A stretch of DNA of 64,000 nucleotides from Mactra quadrangularis (lineage: Eukaryota; Mollusca; Bivalvia; Venerida; Mactridae): contig CM046299.1 of assembly GCA_025267735.1 (NCBI GenBank), positions 25,508,468 through 25,572,467 of the forward strand, written 5' to 3'. The first letter of the stretch is position 1, and each line of letters begins with the position of its first letter. The notes under the pieces are model-generated. The model ran no database searches, had not been told where the DNA came from, and saw nothing but the letters and a program-made list of their open reading frames with translations. Positions 63,863-64,000 of this stretch are shown here, in pieces. The translations under genes were made by a program, and so were the position numbers.

Positions 63863-64000
63863 GTAAGTAGACATATAGAATATATATCCGAGAATGTTTT
63901 TGTTGAACGGGTAAAGGGTAAAATTCAAAATATGGCAAAGGACACTTGAGTTAACTCGTATTATTTCAATATAAATAATCGGAAATTATCCATTGAAGCA

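Overview
The window is AT-rich, intron-rich animal DNA, most likely from a bivalve mollusc. The evidence is vertebrate/invertebrate-style GT-AG introns, short coding exons of about 33-444 bp, tRNA-derived SINEs whose tails read like 'GGCGTTAAA..CAATAAATAAA', the 'ACAAGAGGGCCCAAAGGGCCC' interspersed repeat, and a domain mixture (C-type lectin, F-type lectin, kringle, farnesoic-acid-methyltransferase-like, ShK) typical of expanded molluscan lectin repertoires. The species assignment is inference; the splice structure is read directly.

Almost everything that codes belongs to one giant plus-strand gene that enters from the left and leaves on the right. I could chain 54 exons (1728 to 63862) in which every intron phase matches, giving about 7.33 kb of open coding sequence (2441 complete codons) with no start or stop codon inside the window. 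Residue numbers below count from the first complete codon of the first exon seen.

Domain order: CTLD1 (N-terminal part missing), CTLD2, CTLD3, F-type/discoidin-like domain 1, short linker, kringle, short linker, CTLD4 (divergent), FAMeT-like domain 1, short linker, F-type domain 2, CTLD5, Thr-rich linker, CTLD6, CTLD7, Ser/Thr/Pro linker, CTLD8, short linker, FAMeT-like domain 2, CTLD9 carrying two ShK domains inserted in its middle, CTLD10, Thr/Ser linker, CTLD11 (the only one with a canonical EPN plus WND calcium/sugar site), Pro/Ser linker, CTLD12 (cut by the window end). The product is best described as a giant multi-domain lectin, resembling mannose-receptor-type proteins only in its CTLD tandem. 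Whether it is secreted or membrane-anchored cannot be told because both ends are outside.

Introns hold mobile and repetitive DNA: a TIR element with a nested LINE 3' fragment (1.9-3.3 kb), two families of tRNA-derived SINEs, a 162-bp tandem duplication (11.4-11.7 kb), a foldback element with long inverted arms (20.05-22.97 kb), a 3.5-kb element with 20-bp terminal inverted repeats (23.98-27.49 kb), paired pogo-like MITEs, and a 1.6-kb minisatellite of about 39-bp units (56.4-58.0 kb). I found no convincing minus-strand gene, no functional tRNA or rRNA gene, no CRISPR array and no promoter in the window.
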